NCBI GenBank assembly: GCA_033030425.1
Contig: JAUFSD010000025.1
Span: 186,001 to 250,000 of the forward strand
Origin: Verpa conica
Lineage: Eukaryota > Ascomycota > Pezizomycetes > Pezizales > Morchellaceae
Length of the DNA stretch: 64,000 bases
Direction: 5' to 3'
In this document: positions 1 to 12,319 of the stretch, in pieces
Layout of the letters: each line of letters opens with the position of its first letter
Position numbering within the stretch: the first letter of the stretch is position 1
Notes under the pieces: generated by a model
Database searches by the model: none
Told to the model about the DNA's origin: nothing
Seen by the model: the letters and a program-made list of their open reading frames with translations, nothing else
Made by a program: the position numbers and the translations under genes

Positions 1-3000
1 TTGGCGATGGCAGAAGATATTTCAGGTTCGAAAAAATCAGAAGAGTTTCAGTAGAGTTATTGTGTAGCAGGAAGAATGACTCATACGGCAAGGCAAAGGT
101 GCTGGAGGGAAGATGATGTCCTGGCTGTCTTATCTTATCCGATCGTGAGCATCTCTGAGCACTAACCCAACCTCAACCTTCCCGAGCCGCCACACATCAC
201 TTTCATCATCCCCCAATACACTCCCACCGCATACCTGCCAGAGATTCGCAATCATCTCCTCTCTATCTCGACTTTATCCAGGACTATCTCCATACAGTAT
301 ACTTCACGTTTCGTGTACCATGTTAGGATTATATCCACTGCTGGATTTTCTACAGAGGTTAATTTGGTCCGGCCGGTCAAAGCATTTACATGAACAAGAC
401 TATTGAAACAGACCAAATCAGACTATTTGGACTAGACTATAAATTAAGTTGTCGTACATCTAAAACATAAACAGCATAAACATTGTTTCCCACAATCGAT
501 TGCCAATGTTTATCTAGCTGGAAAAGAGGGCTCTGTATATATGCTACCTAGGGAGCAATAAAACGCACTAAAAGACACGCTCTCAACTAGAAAATACAAG
601 TCCTAAATGAGCTGGTCCATTTTTACCACCGACCTAGATCAGACCACATAAAAAAACATCGGCCTTGGCGGGACAATTCAAAAGCTAGACCAAGTCGACC
701 TCTGGTTTTCCGTTGGGACGGGGTAGGGGGAAGCACCGCGTTTAGCATCAGTAGCAATTTATAAAGAGTTTATGTATGTGGCAGTAGGAAAGTGCTCCTT
801 ACGGTTGGTCTAACCAGCGCAACTGACCCCTCAACCGGGTCCACGCACACATTCTCATGGTCAAAGGTCGCGCTATTACTGAGCCCGAGCCCTCCCCCGA
901 AATTTTCCATGTCCTACCTGGCGCCATAACTAGCTGTCACTCTACCGCAACATCTCTATCAATAAGATTATGGTAATACAGAGTAATCACCCACACCTAA
1001 AGTGCTCCGTGGCGCGCTTCCTTATAGACCTCGACCTTGCTATTATCCTCTCCTCTCTCGCTCCCTCTGGAACCCCACATCGGACTGGCACAACTGAATT
1101 CATACCTATCACCCGAGCTTGAGAGCCTCTTCTGTGCTTTTATATGGCTCTGCTATAGAGCCAGTCACTATAAACGCGTAGAAGAAGTGATTTTTCCTTC
1201 TAAATAAGGCAGGATAAAGCTAGGTACGGGTGAAGGCCCATGGTACGGAGAAATACTAGGGTACTAGAGGAGATGTTGAAGGAGATTCTTTGTGAAGTTT
1301 ATCGCTTGAAACCGCCCTCTAATACCCCAAGACACTACTATATAGTATCCTTAATTCACCTCTAAAACATCCCGCTGAAATACTCTCTACCATATGTCCT
1401 CCTGCTTTTTAGCATCACAGAAGTACAGTAAGCAGATAAAAGGTAGCAGGGAATTCAGGTTCTATGCTCACTAATTAACCCATAACTCACTTCCTAGGGA
1501 CTATAGAATCCAGCGATAGCCATCTTTCCCGTGACTTTTATTGTTTGGTATTTTGCCTGTCCCAGAACATCTAGGCTATCTGGATGAGGCATCGAAGATC
1601 AAAGTATGTATGGAAGCTATTGTATTTCTTTTTAATCGAAATTTCTAGTGGTGGCTTCTCCCCATCAAATATTTCTTGGTAGATATTCTCAGCAGGAAGA
1701 ACCTTCTAGCTAGGTAACGGAAGCAGGTCACAGGTCAATGTTCTCTATGCATAGAATACGTGATACTCAGTGTTGAGTGGGCAGTCTATCCGGTCCTCGT
1801 AAGAGAACCATACGGACTACGAGCTGTAGAGCAAATATATATCAATACCGGACACCCTAGGTAGTGTGGTCCCCCAAAGTACGCTCCAGAGATATATCTT
1901 GTATATCCAGCAGAAGTATAAGACTACCCTGTGCCTAATATTTTCAGAGGCCTGCGCGGCGCTATAGTGCGCATAAATAACTTCCGGTAATAAACGGACA
2001 CTATAACGCTCCTGCATTTCTATAGTCTAAAAGAATGCTAGCCTCGGCGGACTAAATATAGTATGTATCATCATGATCATAGATGCTTCTGTTGATGGTG
2101 AGGGCGTGTGGGCCTGGCCTCAGGTGCTCTCTTATCTCTGGGCAAGAATACGTTTAATTATATACTAGCGTACTATTGGTTACTTTCTACACTACAGTTT
2201 ATAGTTCGTTCGGTTCTTACTATCATAGGGATCCTACCGTCCGCCCCAGACAACCCACAACACTGGTGATACTACTCGCAATCTCGGGATGTTTGTTGAT
2301 TAGGCTGCTATTAGCTTTATATCAAGAAAAACGGCGCCAGATCTGATTTTTTATATACAATATAATCCTACTCTACAAGTTCCATGAGGGTGCGAGTAGT
2401 AGATTGCGGACGTTAGCTTCTGTATTGCAACAACTGACATACGTTTGAGAAGGTCCTACCTATTCTACGAATTTTAGTCCCTGATCACTCGCTGAAGCAG
2501 TAATAGTATTAAAAAATCCTGCTTCTCCGGGGTAGCTCAGGCCAAAGATCTATATCACCTCGGGGCGCCTTGTGCTCGCTCGAGGTACTACGCCTTGAAG
2601 GCCATACTGTGCGTAGCTCCTTGGCTCCGGTCGCGATTGAAATCGACTTTAGCCCATTTATATCGCCTAAGCATCTACGGGTCTGTCGATGGTTGAGTCA
2701 ATATGTCCCTCGGCTTTTAGATGATGTGCCTAAGGGGGTTTCATATAGGTAAATTCAGGGGGAGCTGATAAACAGAAGAAGTAGATAGTGAGTGGAAAAC
2801 TAGATGATATGCCGTAGTTGGTATTGCTACTGCCACTTGGTATCTGCCTATGTAGACGTGTCGCTCTAGCGTCTACCTATGAAGTTGATAGGTTAGATTG
2901 ATCGGGATCGTGGTATTTCCTGCCCGTCTTAACCCGTTGGTTTATGCGAATGACAGCGCAATCATACGTATTTGTTTGTTTAAGGTATTAGGTGTACTGT

Positions 3001-3209
3001 ACGTGCTTCACTGGCTCGAACTCGGGGCACAGCCCATCTTTTGCTGCCTTGCGCCTGAGGAAACAACTGACGTGGCATCGCGCTCCTAAATTTCTTGAGA
3101 TGTATACAACAAATAGGCCTAGAAATATCTTGATAATCCATCAAATACACCTTATACAGACCAACTAAAGTTACAGCGGTCGTCAGCGGGAAGTGCACTA
3201 AGAAAAAAT
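1..3209. other. Decayed repeat-like DNA, no gene seen
   Basis: All six frames are broken by frequent stops and only very short open frames exist. TA dinucleotides are abundant, as in old mutated transposon DNA. A motif ATTTGGTCCGGCC near 353-370 recurs inverted near 8507-8530, which suggests ends of a dispersed repeat. A short open stretch at 2570-2752 has no recognisable domain. I could not identify a transposase or reverse transcriptase remnant. Confidence 0.5.
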
Positions 3210-5507
3210 ATGTCTGAAACCTCATCAGCATTGAGTTCCAAGGAATCTATCTCGGAGATGAGCGATGTTGAGAGTCGCCGCTGCGAAAATAACCAGTCAA
3301 TCGATCAACTAATTGAAGAAGTACATAAGTTTCATGGTCAGTCCTTCTTCACTATATTTGTAGTTATAGTACTAATATTCAAGACTATAATTGCTCATTA
3401 CAGCGAATGACCAAGTGTCGGTTGAGCGCAGGAAGCTGATGGAGTATTACATTCGGCTTTCAGAGGGTAGCGATCGTACTACGCGTCTTGGCGAGGTGCT
3501 ATTTGTGTTTTACAGATACTACTACTACGACGATAGTCTCACTTGGGCCGCTGTTCCACTGCAAGAACTGTACAATCCATTAAATTGTGGTACATCTGAA
3601 GTAGAGATGAGTCAATCAAATATACGACGACTGATTTCAGAGAAGACGGATGATTTCTGCGCAATGTATATTATCCTTTGTGTTGTATTCCTACCTAGAG
3701 CCTCACCATTCTGATGATGTTTCAAATGGCCAGAGAATTCCCAACACTATACTATGTGGAAGTACGTATCTCTTCCATTACCAATATATTTATTTACGCA
3801 ATCGCTTACAGACTAGGGTGTATAGGATTTCCTCAAGGTAGTAAGGCCGGGGCTATCGCTAGATGAACTATTAAACAAGTCGATTGAGGGGGTAAACTCT
3901 AATAAAAGCTCAAAGTCCCCAGTTGGCATACTTTATAGCTCCAGCTTGTATTGGGAGAGGAAAGATAGGTTTGAGGATATGAGTCTCATATTTTTCGTTA
4001 TTCCGGTCCTTGGGCTTGAGCTGCCAAGTAAGATGGCCTTGCAGAAGGATCAACATGCTTTACTTGATACCATGAATCCGGGGGTCGAGAGATTAACTTC
4101 ATACTATTTAACTGGCGGCAGAGCTAGACTGCCTTGGGAATCAACGCTAGCCCTATTTGAATACCGAATCTCTTCTCAGAGGCGTAATAGCCCTTTTGAG
4201 CGGTATTTTTCCTCGCAGCGTGGAGCGGGTCCGTCTGGTGACAGACAAGAAGGGATTGATAGGGGAGATTGTGAACAAGTAGTCGTTCATAGTATCTCAT
4301 TTATGGTTCTTGACAAATGTTAGCTCCTAATTCTAGTTTTACTCTTCTAGGTACTAAACTTTACCGTGCTATAGATTTAACCGCTATCTTCAAGGCTGCC
4401 AATAGTATTCACTCCGAGAGTGTACTATTTAAGTTGGAGGATTTTCCCGGCGGCTCGAATGATGTCCTAGCCTCGTTTCTTTCTAAGAATTTACAGGCAT
4501 TAGACTCCCGAATTCTTAGGAATTACCAGGAGGATATATTTGAACTTGTTTGTCCCGGTCGCTCGTTTCGTACGCATCTCTAATTTTCTAACCTGGGGTA
4601 GGAGTTCTTTCTGCAAGCACCAGACTTTGATAAGCATGAATTAGCCCTTGGATTCAACACTACCATCAAAACAGAACTTTATACTATTATTGATGTGGTG
4701 GAGACGCAAACCCGAATACTCGGCGAGATCAGGGATATGACTATAGGATGGTGGGATCACTCTACTACTGACTCTATTACTACGGTTATCGCAGAGCGGA
4801 AAGCCTTTAAGCTCGAAGTTGAGGCTGTAGTTAAAAAAGCCCAGGATTTACAGTATCTTGTATGTCACTCGCCCCATAGCAAGACGGAAGCTAATGGTAA
4901 ATTTAGTTACTAGAGCTATCAAAGTTGAGGACGGCACGGGAGCAGCAGAAACAAGCCAGTTTTGCCCATGCTGTGCAAGAAGAAAGGAACGTAAGAGCCC
5001 AAGATATTCAAAATTCATTGCACGGGATAGCTTAGTATACGTAGGAATCAATGCACCTAAGTACAATGGAGTATACGATCAAGCAGCACGAGATCGCCCA
5101 GAGAGCCCAACAATTTCGGGAAGAGACAACCCTAGTTTTTACTATAATAACAACAGTTTTTTTACCGTTGAGTTTTTTTACATCGGTTTGTTTTTAGGCC
5201 CTCTATTTAATGGAGTGAAAGCTAATTAGGTCCCTAATTCTTAGCATTATGGTATCACTCTTTACAGCTTCAGCCTATAATAACGGTAAGTTCTAATTAC
5301 TACGTAGGAATGAATACTAGCGACATCCGTTCGATATCGATGAGCCAGAGTGAATTTTGGAGAACATGCGGGCCAATCTCCGTTGTTATAATCCTTCTGG
5401 CCCTCATACTCGGGTGCCGTAAACAAATAGCTCGGACCTCACTCTACAATTGGATCTGCAGGACGTGTCCTATGATTCGCCGGGAGAAGGAGGCTGAAGC
5501 AGTTTAA
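3210..5507 (+). CDS. CorA-like (Mg2+ transporter-like) fungal membrane protein, many exons, 5' part uncertain
   Basis: The 3' half reads as a fungal CorA-like protein: a long helical stretch, then a membrane segment ITTVFLPLSFFTS, then DIRSISMSQSEFW followed by a second hydrophobic segment (ISVVIILLALIL). That order (two C-terminal TM helices joined by a D-I-R...S-Q..F-W linker) is usual for fungal proteins annotated as CorA-like; ion transport is not shown. Exons that join in frame: 3210-3336, 3404-about 3664, 4351-4547, 4602-4859, 4907-4990, 5045-about 5185, about 5310-5507, with introns of 47-66 nt among those I could place. Exons between 3664 and 4351 are unclear; the best join before 4351 needs a 33-nt intron. 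The join between the two TM exons is also unresolved: the first TM frame meets a stop at 5195. The N-terminus (about 3210-4350) is not recognised. It may be a live gene with micro-exons or a young pseudogene. Confidence 0.5.
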
Positions 5508-6407
5508 CTGGTAAGTCGACGATTTCTAGGAAAGAGTTTTATCATGTATACTTATTCATCTATCCTTGATACTAATTTTTGTATATACTTAGGTTTCTCC
5601 TTTGCATGACTATCTGGGGTTAGTAGCTATGTAGCATCATACCTGTTTGTGACCTTCTCGGCTAAGGTGGATCCTTTCCGGCTTTTCTCTTTGTTCTAAA
5701 TCCACACTTTCTCTTTTTATGTTTCGGCGCATTTGGTCATGGTCTTTAATACATGCAGAATTCAAACTAAGGGACAGACCGGCGTACTTTTACAGAGTCC
5801 CAGTTTCACCTTTTAACATCGAATACCATTAGAATTATGTCTTACACACCATATACTGTGCCTGTACATCGTAAATAATCTTGCATATTTAACATTACCG
5901 TCAGTGAATTGTTCTAGCAGACATGGTTTCAAGGTTGCAAAAAAATTTACCATCAGCTTAATTTATTGAAGCAAGGTTTGGGCAAGTTAAACAATCATTT
6001 TGTACTACTGAGGGCTCTAAATCCATCAGCTAGCTTCCGTATATAGATTCTGTCAAAATTGCTTGAGGTTATCTTTTTTCCAAGTTATACAACATCATGT
6101 ATTTCTCCAATAACCCCAGGCTAGCTATTTAATGTCCTTATTCTCTTCGGCTCGAGTTAGGCCTGATTTAATCATATCTCTAGATACTGATTGAGGTTCA
6201 ATTTGTATAGGAAATAGGTTAGGAATGAGGTTTGGTGAGGATGATACGTTACCCGGGGGTGTCACAGCATTTCTCATCCTCCCCAACCATAACCTGGACT
6301 ATAATCATTCAGGGCGTATGCCAATGCATACGCAGGTTCATTTTAAAATACATGTTGTACAACACATATAGTCTCAAAAAAAAACTCTTTATACAAGAAA
6401 TAAACAC
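5508..6407. other. Intergenic, no feature seen
   Basis: AT-rich spacer between two convergent genes. It presumably holds both 3' UTRs. I see no open frame of interest and no repeat structure. Confidence 0.5.
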
Positions 6408-7524
6408 TTACTCATCATCACCAAAGAAAACCTTAATGGGCAACCAAGCATCTCCACAAACCTTGAATCGATCCTTCAGATTACTCAACCTTTCTACATC
6501 CTCCTTCTCCAGATCAAAACCATTCAGATCAAAGTTGGCCACGATCCTGTCTTTATTTACAGACTTCGGGATAACAGACCATCCTTTCTGAAGACCCCAG
6601 TTTATTAGAACCTGCGATGAGGTTCTACCAGTCTTATTAACAATCTCCTGGAGGGCAGGGTCCTTGTGGAGGGGTGAGTTTGTGGACCCGAGGCAGGAGT
6701 ACCCGGTGGTGTGGATTCCCTTTGAGGTGTTGTATGCCACAAGTTTGGGGGAGGGGTTATTGGGGTGGAGCTCAATCTGGTTGACAGCGGGGATGATGGT
6801 GGTGGTAGGAGCATTTAAGAGGATCTCTAAGTTCTTGATGCCGAAGTTGGAGACACCAATATTCTTTGCTCGGCCAGTAGCCGGAATCTTCTGCATCTCA
6901 GCCCTATGTTTATATATTTTTTTTTTGTCAGAATCTCGCCGCTAGTAATAATATAGTGTGAGGAGGTCTTACCAAGTCTTGACGAAATCCCAATCTGGGT
7001 GATGTTTCTTCAGATCAGTGGGGTCTGTTGATGAAGGCCAGTGCATGAGGTAGAGGTCAACGTAGTCGACACCGAGGGACTTGAGGGATGATTCAATTCC
7101 TTCCTCGACACGCTTGTGCCATGGGTTGTCGAGCTTGGTGGTAATCCAAATCTCCTCACGGGGGACACCGGAGGCCTTGATTCCCTCGCCAACTTCAGAT
7201 TCATTTCCGTATGCAAGTGCGCTGTTTACACAGTTCTGTCAGTAAAGGATTCACGATAGAGGGTCTTGTAAGTTGCTCTGTGAAACTTACGTATCAATGT
7301 GACGGTATCCAGCCCGAAGAGCAGCCTCAACGGCGTGCTTGACTTCATTGGGTCCCGACTGCCAAGTTCCAAGACCAACGAGAGGGATCTTGGCCCCGGT
7401 GTTGAGGGTAGCAGTTTTCCTATCGACAAGTTCGTGGTCAGCAGTGAATTCCACTTCAAAGCTTCGGTAAGCCCAATTGAGGCGGGAATACACTTGGTTC
7501 TACTTACTTAGTCCACTCAGTCAT
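6408..7524 (-). CDS. NADP-dependent aldo-keto reductase (AKR superfamily)
   Basis: Reduces aldehydes or ketones with NADPH; cytosolic, with a (beta/alpha)8 fold. Exons (minus strand): 7508-7524, 7291-7461, 6973-7221, 6408-6903, giving 310 aa, normal for the family. The first exon codes only five residues plus two bases (MTEWT) and is joined through a 46-nt intron to [11 protein letters not shown]. The catalytic tetrad is complete: D62 in HIDTALAYGNE, Y67, K92 in ITTKLDN and H123 in [17 protein letters not shown] and the C-terminal [11 protein letters not shown] (NADP-binding) match the family signatures. The sequence most resembles fungal glycerol dehydrogenase/GCY1-type enzymes, but the substrate cannot be read from sequence. 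The ATG at 7524-7522 is the only start that joins in frame to the second exon. The C-terminus ends IKVFFGDDE. Confidence 0.93.
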
Positions 7525-9677
7525 TGTAGCGTAGGTTCTAGAGTTTGAACTAAAGTTGAGTCTTGAAATAGCAAGTGAAGGAGCTGTGAATAATCTACGG
7601 AACATCGACTGGAGGCAATGAGGGTCAATTTATAGAGAAAACACCGTAGGGTCTCGTCGGGGTATGATATAAAAAAAACACCCACCTAACGCGCGGGGAA
7701 GCGATTCTTCACCCAACCCTTAGCCAGATGAGCGTGGGGTAACCGGGTAAACTTTCGGTAAAACAATAGTTCGTGAGCGCCCCTCGCGCAGAGCTAGATG
7801 GCCAAGTATCTCAAGCTTCCAGAATCCGTCAATAAATCAACCAAATACGACCTAGCCGTTGTCGCGGGAATCCCGGTCCCGGGTTACGTCAATGGGATTT
7901 CACACGGGATGACGAATAGCAGCCGCAAACTCCATTTAGCCTGAAGCAGGGGGGGGCGGGCCTCAGTAGAACGTATTAGAACTAATTCTATGCAGCATAA
8001 ATTCTGGCCCGCGGATATATTTGTAATCCCAGGGTTGCGGTAGATACATGCCATATCCAGTTAAATTCTCCGAAGCCCTTGGAAACCGTCTATTACAGCG
8101 CTGGAAGTGATTCGGGCATGAACCTCTTTCACTTGATACAGTTGCCCTCATGTAATAGAATGTAGCCTTAAAAATTTAGGCATCGCTGGTAGGTATTAAG
8201 GGCCGGAGAATGGTCGGCATTTGGGACCGGCACCATCGGGTTTCTGTAGCTGCTGTGGGCCATCATTAATACGCTAGATACGAATATGCACCTAGAAAAA
8301 ACAATTATAAGTTTGATAAATCTTTACGAAATACTTGATCAAGATATGCTTAGCCTTGTAGTAGGCTAATGCGCTGCCCCTCGAGTGGGCCAACATTTGC
8401 GGGGTTAAAGCTGTATATGTTATAATAGGTTGAAACTGTCCGGCTCAGCACCCTATTAGACGGGCTGGACTGGTCCACACTATAGTAATTAATGATCGGG
8501 CCCGGTTCGGGCCGGACCAAATCACCCTCTGGTATGTTTTTATTCTGTGCTTTATTTCTGTACCAATAGAGGAAATTAGGCGTTTATGAACTGCAACTAA
8601 TGTTATAAATATAGTCAGTTAATAAAGTACTTCGCTTATAGAATCTTACTGAATTCTACTCTGCTGTTCACAATTTCTTCTGTCTATATCTTTCGGAGGC
8701 TACTTAGGAGTAACCTGGCGGTCATCTGACTGCCCAAAAGAACTACATATACGCGCTTGTTATATACGGACTTCAAATTATACACATACTACAGAGTATA
8801 CGTAGCTTATATGGTTCGTACTATCCCAAATGATGCCACCCGTAGATAAATTAGTATTCATCCAATTGGTTGATACGAGTATGTGCACATGTAGTCTATC
8901 CCGCTTCTCCTTGTGAAAAATCTCACTCGTCCCTAGCGAACTAATTGGGGTAGTATCTAAGATCTGGTTCTTACATTTATTAGTCCTAGGAATCTTGACA
9001 CCACTTAACTTATAAATTAGACTTGTCTTAATAAGTATTCTGAATGAAATAGCCCGTCTATCCCGAGTCTAAGTACCAGGCGTCACAATACTCGTTGTCC
9101 GTCCCGTACCAGCCCAAAATCTACACTAGGGTGTGAATTCTAAGGGTTGAACGTACTTCAGCCTTGTAGGCGCTGCGATTATAGGGTTAGGGTTTTGTCG
9201 GTAGGTGCTGTAGGCTAATTTATGCTAGTGTAGTCTTCTCCGGAATCACCACAATACTACTAGTGGATATTACCATTTCAACCGTATTTGGAGAGGGCAG
9301 TACCATTAAAAGCCCCAAAAGCCCAATAGGGCTATATGTGGATAGTCCGGAGGAATAATACCCGGGGCAGAATATAGGCTATAACCCGCCCAGCCCTTCC
9401 TCTCTTCCAGCCCGTTCCAGAAATCGGCCTTAGTCCACAGTATCTAATGTAGCTAAGAGCCTAAAATTATATTTTGGGTTAGATTATGGTATGCTTCAAT
9501 GACTTAGCTAAGGCTATAGAACACCGCCCTAATCAAGCATGTTGCAATAGAGTGTTGTCCTAAGTTGATTCGTTAGAGCCACTAACTATAATTCATAGGC
9601 AAGAATAGTACATAATCCCCCTCCTCCAGCTATATATCTCAAACAAACCTATGTTACCCTACTTCCCATAACTCTAC
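7525..9677. other. Promoter of the AKR gene, then decayed repeat DNA
   Basis: The first 200-300 bases probably hold the AKR promoter (C-rich and CT-rich). From about 7900 the sequence is rich in stops and TA steps, with no domain in any frame. GGGTTAGGGTT occurs near 9184 and a repeat-end motif GGCCGGACCAAAT near 8513. Confidence 0.4.
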
Positions 9678-10634
9678 TCACTCGATTCTAATGACAGTCC
9701 CATGCTTAATAATCCCCGACATTCCCGGAACCTCCTGCACAGTAGTCCAGTTATACAAATCCCAACTATCACTATAAACATATTTCCTTTGTTTATACAG
9801 GTCCCCCCAAATCCTATACCGTCCATCCGCCAACTGCGTGACACATGGCCCCTCCATTTCACCCCACCCAGCAAAATTGCCTATCCCAGTTAGTAATAAA
9901 TTTCTAACAAAAAAAAACAAAAAACAGCAGATGGGAAATCTACCAGTCTGAACAAGCGTGTAAGGGCCTTCAATGTTATCTGCAATCGCATGCTCCGAAT
10001 ACGGCACTCCCTTCGTAAACGCATGGTACACCCCATCCTTATATACCAGGAACGTATCGATATAATTCGTCGGAATTCCACTCATGACTACTGGGCCCTC
10101 CCATTCACTCAATGTATCGTCGGTTGCGGTATACAAGTTTGTGGTGAAATCAGATTCATCAGTGCCGAGCGAAACGATGATGTGTGTCTTTCCTGTGCTC
10201 GGGTCACGCCATAGCTCCGGCGCCCACGTGCGTGTAATAGACGTGTTGGTGATTTGGACCGTGGTGTGGGGAGTCCATGTTAGGAGATCTTTAGACGAAA
10301 TAATCGCAAAGTTCTTGGAATACCAAGCAGTTGTGTAGGAGACGTAGTAAGTTCCATCTTGTGCACGGATGACTGAAGGGTCACGGAAGATAGTTCCAGG
10401 AGTCTGTGCAAGGGTTAGTTATTATAGATAAGATACTTTATGCTAATAGAAGAAAGAATGGCTTACATAGGCGGGCCCTTTGACTAGATCCCAAGTTGTC
10501 GCATTGGGAGAGCTCCATACCCAGAGATCATACTCGCTAGATCTCGTAAATGTTGTCCAGATATACTTTGCCGGCGAGGCCGCAGGCAGAAGAAGAATTG
10601 CTGAGAGGATCGAGAAGAGATATGGGAGCTTCAT
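9678..10634 (-). CDS. Secreted glycoside hydrolase, family 43-like
   Basis: Probable secreted arabinan- or xylan-type glycosidase with a five-bladed propeller. Exons (minus): 10467-10634, 9944-10403, 9678-9880, giving 276 aa; both introns are about 62 nt and the joins are in frame. Residues 1 to about 22 form a signal peptide (MKLPYLFSILSAILLLPA). GH43 hallmarks are visible: IFRDPSVIRAQDGTYYVSY (D64), RTWAPELW (116-121) and MEGPCVTQLADGRYRI with E219, the usual place of the general acid in EGP motifs. The protein is short but seems complete, with no carbohydrate-binding module. The ATG at 10634-10632 was chosen because it directly precedes the signal peptide. Substrate specificity cannot be told; assignment to a neighbouring family (GH117 or GH130-like propellers) is a weaker alternative. 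Confidence 0.85.
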
Positions 10635-11818
10635 CTTGGAGACTAAGGCACGCCTACTGAGTGGGGGAAAAAAACCACTGCCGGAACTATGTTTTATATT
10701 CGTTATGCCTGAGGAAATCACCAACTGGCCCAAGGCGTTCTGAAGATAAACTCCACCTCAATTCCTCTAATATATTTCCCCCATACTTTTAAAAATCGCG
10801 CATGGCTTCCGGTACATTTACCCATTCAGATATTAGAATAGGAAATCTCGGGCTAATAGACGGCGTAGGACCGGCGCAGTGGGGCCGATTGCGGGGGGGA
10901 TGCCGATGGCCTGTGTTTGTGGAGTGCATATGAGATCAGATAAGGCCATTATATACTCAAGGATCCCCATAAAGATAGCCGATAGGAACTCCCGTAGAGA
11001 AGTTCTTAGCCGCCAGGAACCATGATTGTCCGTAGCCAAGAGTTGCGCCCAAATATCCTCTTGAGGATATTCTGACAGCTTGGAAACATACTGACTGGTG
11101 TATTAATCTTAATTCAAAAATAGATTTATACCGCATGTAAAAACCAGAAGTCGGCTTCATGTACTTATGATTAATTCATTCATTCACCAGAAGTTGGCTT
11201 GAGACCGGCACCGAGTATTCTCCTTATATATTTACCATATGCATTTATCCGGCACAGTAGAAATGAACCCTTGGCTCTACTTACACCTGGCTAGAGGAGG
11301 AAAGACCCAGGTTTTTTTAGTGTTATGAGGATTATCAAGGCACGGTTAGCGGCGTGTCTATAAGTGTGAACATAATATTATAATTATTAGTTGCGCTAGC
11401 ACACCATAGGCGAATGCAAGGTACTTAGGGTTAGGGTTATACGACATCAACGAGGGCAATTATTCAGATAAATAGCTCGAATAACAGGCAGAGGCGCTTG
11501 TATTCAGTCCTATATTTTAGTCTAGGACTCTCATTATGTGGGGTAGGTTATTGATGGAAGAAACTACTCAAACCCATCGGAGCCGATAGCACCTAGAGCA
11601 CCACATAACCTGGTACCAAAATAGTAGGTAGACCACTGAGAGAGAGACAGAGTAATCGCTGAAGGCGAAATGATGTTTAGTACTATTATATGTATAACTC
11701 CTAAGAGTGTAATTACCCTAGAAAACATAGACAAACGCTTGTAGCCTTTGTGTAACACTGTCCATGTCAAGTCTAGTGCTACAATGCATGCCAATATTTG
11801 CTGTCGATCTCGTTTATA
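10635..11818. other. Intergenic, repeat remnants
   Basis: No gene seen. CATGTACTTATGATTAAT at 11159-11176 with ATTCATTCATTC after it recurs near 35984 and 45888, so this is part of a dispersed repeat. AGTGTTATGAGGATT near 11320 also resembles 35932-35946. GGGTTAGGGTT occurs near 11430. Confidence 0.45.
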
Positions 11819-11820
11819 TA

Positions 11821-12125
11821 CAGTTAGTATGCAGAAATTTTCGTGATGAGACAAGTCTAAAATGATGAAATATATCTCAGTGGGGAATTCCGGCAATGTT
11901 GGCCTATGTTAGAAATTTTGTAGAAACATAAGAACAAGCAACTAAATACTCCAAATAGGCATTTAGGTGGATGAGATGGTAGAGAACCAAGGGAAATTCT
12001 TGCTGATAAATTACCTTTTGAGGTTGTTTTTTGATAGATTTTTAGACTTAGATAAACATAACTTTATAGATTGCTTTGCGCCATCTGAAACATGTTTCAT
12101 CACGAAAATTTCTGCATACTGACCG
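11821..12125. mobile_element. MITE-like element, 305 bp, TA-flanked, about 36-bp TIRs
   Basis: The left end (from 11821) and the reverse complement of the right end (to 12125) match over about 36 bp, with a perfect 22-bp core containing GTATGCAGAAATTTTCGTGA. TA sits directly outside both ends (11819-11820 and 12126-12127). That is the expected target duplication of the Tc1/mariner superfamily. The interior has no coding frame, so the element would depend on a transposase encoded elsewhere. It lies about 195 bp upstream of the dioxygenase start, so it may carry part of that promoter. Confidence 0.8.
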
Positions 12126-12319
12126 TATGTTCTACCAATCAAACGAAAGTCAAGTGCGGGACAGTTTGGTAGTGATGGTCCACTCAGAGGGTTTTCTAGA
12201 GTAGCTCCCCTAACCCTTAACTCTTCCCCTATTTTTTCTCCTCACTCGGGTCGTAATGACACGGTATAAAATAGAGACTCAGGACAGGTCTTCGCCAGGA
12301 ATTCTTCTAACCATCAACA

